Assembly: GCA_903916595.1 (NCBI GenBank)
Contig: CAIWXI010000166.1
Span: forward strand, 1 to 33,646
Direction of reading: 5' to 3'
Length of the DNA: 33,646 nt
Source of the DNA: an uncultured Bacteroidales bacterium
GTDB lineage: Bacteria; Bacteroidota; Bacteroidia; Bacteroidales; FEN-979
Below are positions 32,753 through 33,646 of this stretch, piece after piece. The notes under the pieces were generated by a model. It did no database searches. It was not told the DNA's origin and saw only the letters and a program-made list of their open reading frames with translations. The position numbers were made by a program, and so were the translations under genes. The first letter of the stretch is position 1; each line of letters begins with the position of its first letter.

Positions 32753-33370
32753 CTAAAGAGATTTGATCTGCCTCTTTATATATTTCCATGGAAAAAGCAT
32801 GGATACGTCCTTCTGGTAATCCCTGTAGACATCCCCGAATTCTGCGACCAGCTTTTGTTCTTCGAGCAGGGTCCCCACAATAAGGTAAATGCTTAGAATA
32901 CTATTGATGATTAACCTTGTTGTATCAAGGTTCCCGGCCCAGATTAACAGGAATGAACCGGAATAAAACGGATGCCTCACGATTCCCATGATGCCTCCTT
33001 TTTCAATCATGCCGCTGTTATTGATCAACCCGTGATTTACACCTTCATTGATCTGGTTTAATCCCAGGAAGGTCCTCATGCTGTAATGCCGTGAACCTGC
33101 ATAAAAAATCCACAAACTCCCTAAAAGGAGCAAATACCTTATAGGAAGAAGATATCCATGCCAGGTGAAAAAAGGATTTTCCTGGATGGAATATGAATAG
33201 ATCAATACAGTTGCCAGGATAAGGATTGAGAAAAAGTTATAGAACAAGCGGTAGAAACGATAGTATGGGCCGGTTTTATTTTTCAGAAAATCAGTGAATG
33301 CCGGGGTGATCATGAAACTATGCAGGAAGCAGAAAGCTGTCCAAAGGGCAATTAGTATCAGGAATTTCAT
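32753..33370 (-). CDS. NnrU/isoprenylcysteine-methyltransferase-like membrane protein, 205 aa
   Basis: Five or so hydrophobic helices are followed by the family's cytoplasmic signature GIMGIVRHPFYSGSFLLIWA and the C-terminal EEQKLVAEFGDVYRDYQ ending in MLFPW, as in NnrU and ICMT/PEMT-type methyltransferases. ATG 33370 is preferred: it gives a membrane-helix start and overlaps the upstream stop as ATGA, while the longer frame from 33442 lies inside the upstream gene. It is translationally coupled to the SQR-like gene. Methyltransferase activity is not certain for NnrU relatives. Confidence 0.85.
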   Translation of the reverse strand: MKFLILIALWTAFCFLHSFMITPAFTDFLKNKTGPYYRFYRLFYNFFSILILATVLIYSYSIQENPFFTWHGYLLPIRYLLLLGSLWIFYAGSRHYSMRTFLGLNQINEGVNHGLINNSGMIEKGGIMGIVRHPFYSGSFLLIWAGNLDTTRLIINSILSIYLIVGTLLEEQKLVAEFGDVYRDYQKDVSMLFPWKYIKRQIKSL

Positions 33371-33646
33371 AATCCGGGCAATCTTGGGAACTGTCCGATC
33401 TTTGTCAGCCTCGAATAAACACCCCAGCCGTTTTTCAGCCAATGCCCTACAACGGGCATGGGAATCATAAATGCTTTCTTGCCATTTCTGAAAACAAAAG
33501 CAGCGCCGTTACCGGTATCCATCACACAAAGAATGTTCAGATGCTCCTGGTAACCTTTTCGTTTGCTGCTGCCTTTTTCGAGTTGAATAATATTGTAAGC
33601 AGCATTACGTCCCATGAGCTCAGCAATATGCCCTTGTTTCGCAATC
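33367..33646 (-). CDS. C-terminal part of an NAD(P)/FAD-type oxidoreductase, sulfide:quinone reductase-like (5' cut by window)
   Basis: Only the last 92 residues are visible, beginning IAKQGHIAELMGRNAA. The blocks LNILCVMDTGNGAAFVFRNG and AFMIPMPVVGHW, with the ending PRLPGL, recall type II NADH dehydrogenase/SQR flavoproteins, in which the GH..AEL region contacts the FAD end and the tail anchors at the membrane. I favour SQR from the C-terminal style and the sulfur-flavoured neighbourhood. The catalytic cysteines lie outside the window, so this needs the flanking sequence. The stop overlaps the NnrU-like start. Confidence 0.7.
   Translation of the reverse strand, partial: IAKQGHIAELMGRNAAYNIIQLEKGSSKRKGYQEHLNILCVMDTGNGAAFVFRNGKKAFMIPMPVVGHWLKNGWGVYSRLTKIGQFPRLPGL

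Overview
The window looks like a chromosomal segment of a Bacteroidota organism, probably Bacteroidales-like. Supporting signs are several candidate TAnnTTTG -7 promoter elements, the near absence of Shine-Dalgarno (SD) sites before most genes, many lipobox lipoproteins, and families common in that phylum (PspC/LiaF-like envelope proteins, DUF6132, OsmC, TolC/RND). No rRNA, tRNA, CRISPR array, insertion sequence or phage gene was recognised. Both ends cut genes: an ABCG-type transporter on the left and a flavoprotein of the sulfide:quinone reductase type on the right.

Layout. 1-3808 (minus): a truncated ABC-2 exporter with an N-terminal TerB-like helical region, an overlapping lipoprotein gene, and a zinc-dependent MDR dehydrogenase. 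3881-12251 (plus): a tightly packed six-gene operon with an NMT1/THI5-like binding lipoprotein, a dCache-HAMP histidine kinase, a receiver-PP2C phosphatase, a STAS protein with an unrecognised C-terminal domain, a TrpY-type permease fused to its own binding protein, and a TrpZ-type ATPase. It reads as a transporter wired to a phosphorelay and partner-switch pathway. 12346-16204 (minus): a lysine 2,3-aminomutase-like radical SAM enzyme, two different ATP-grasp ligases and a GNAT acetyltransferase, which looks like a small pathway for a beta-amino-acid-containing metabolite. 16429-24947: an alpha/beta hydrolase, the LiaF-like and PspC pair, TatC, and a TolC-MFP-RND efflux operon.

24966-33646 has a redox and sulfur flavour. 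It holds OsmC, DUF2892, two DUF6132 paralogues (77% identical by hand count) and an SPFH protein with about four 73-residue tandem repeats. A seven-gene operon follows (28503-32199). Its first five genes encode an HdrA-like cysteine protein, an 8-Cys ferredoxin, a DGC-domain protein fused to a GcvH-like lipoyl domain, and two more DGC proteins. The last two encode a lipoprotein and an outer-membrane barrel. At the right edge lie an NnrU/ICMT-like membrane protein and the end of the SQR-like gene. Four of the five redox genes have strong SD sites, unlike the other genes checked, which suggests acquisition from another lineage. This operon is the best candidate for an undescribed system: a lipoyl-carrier and Fe-S redox or sulfur-transfer module distantly reminiscent of the Hdr-like/LbpA sulfur-oxidation machinery. 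That functional reading is inference.

Short tandem 7- and 8-bp repeats, including one exact 17-bp element shared by two sites 12 kb apart, fill several intergenic gaps.
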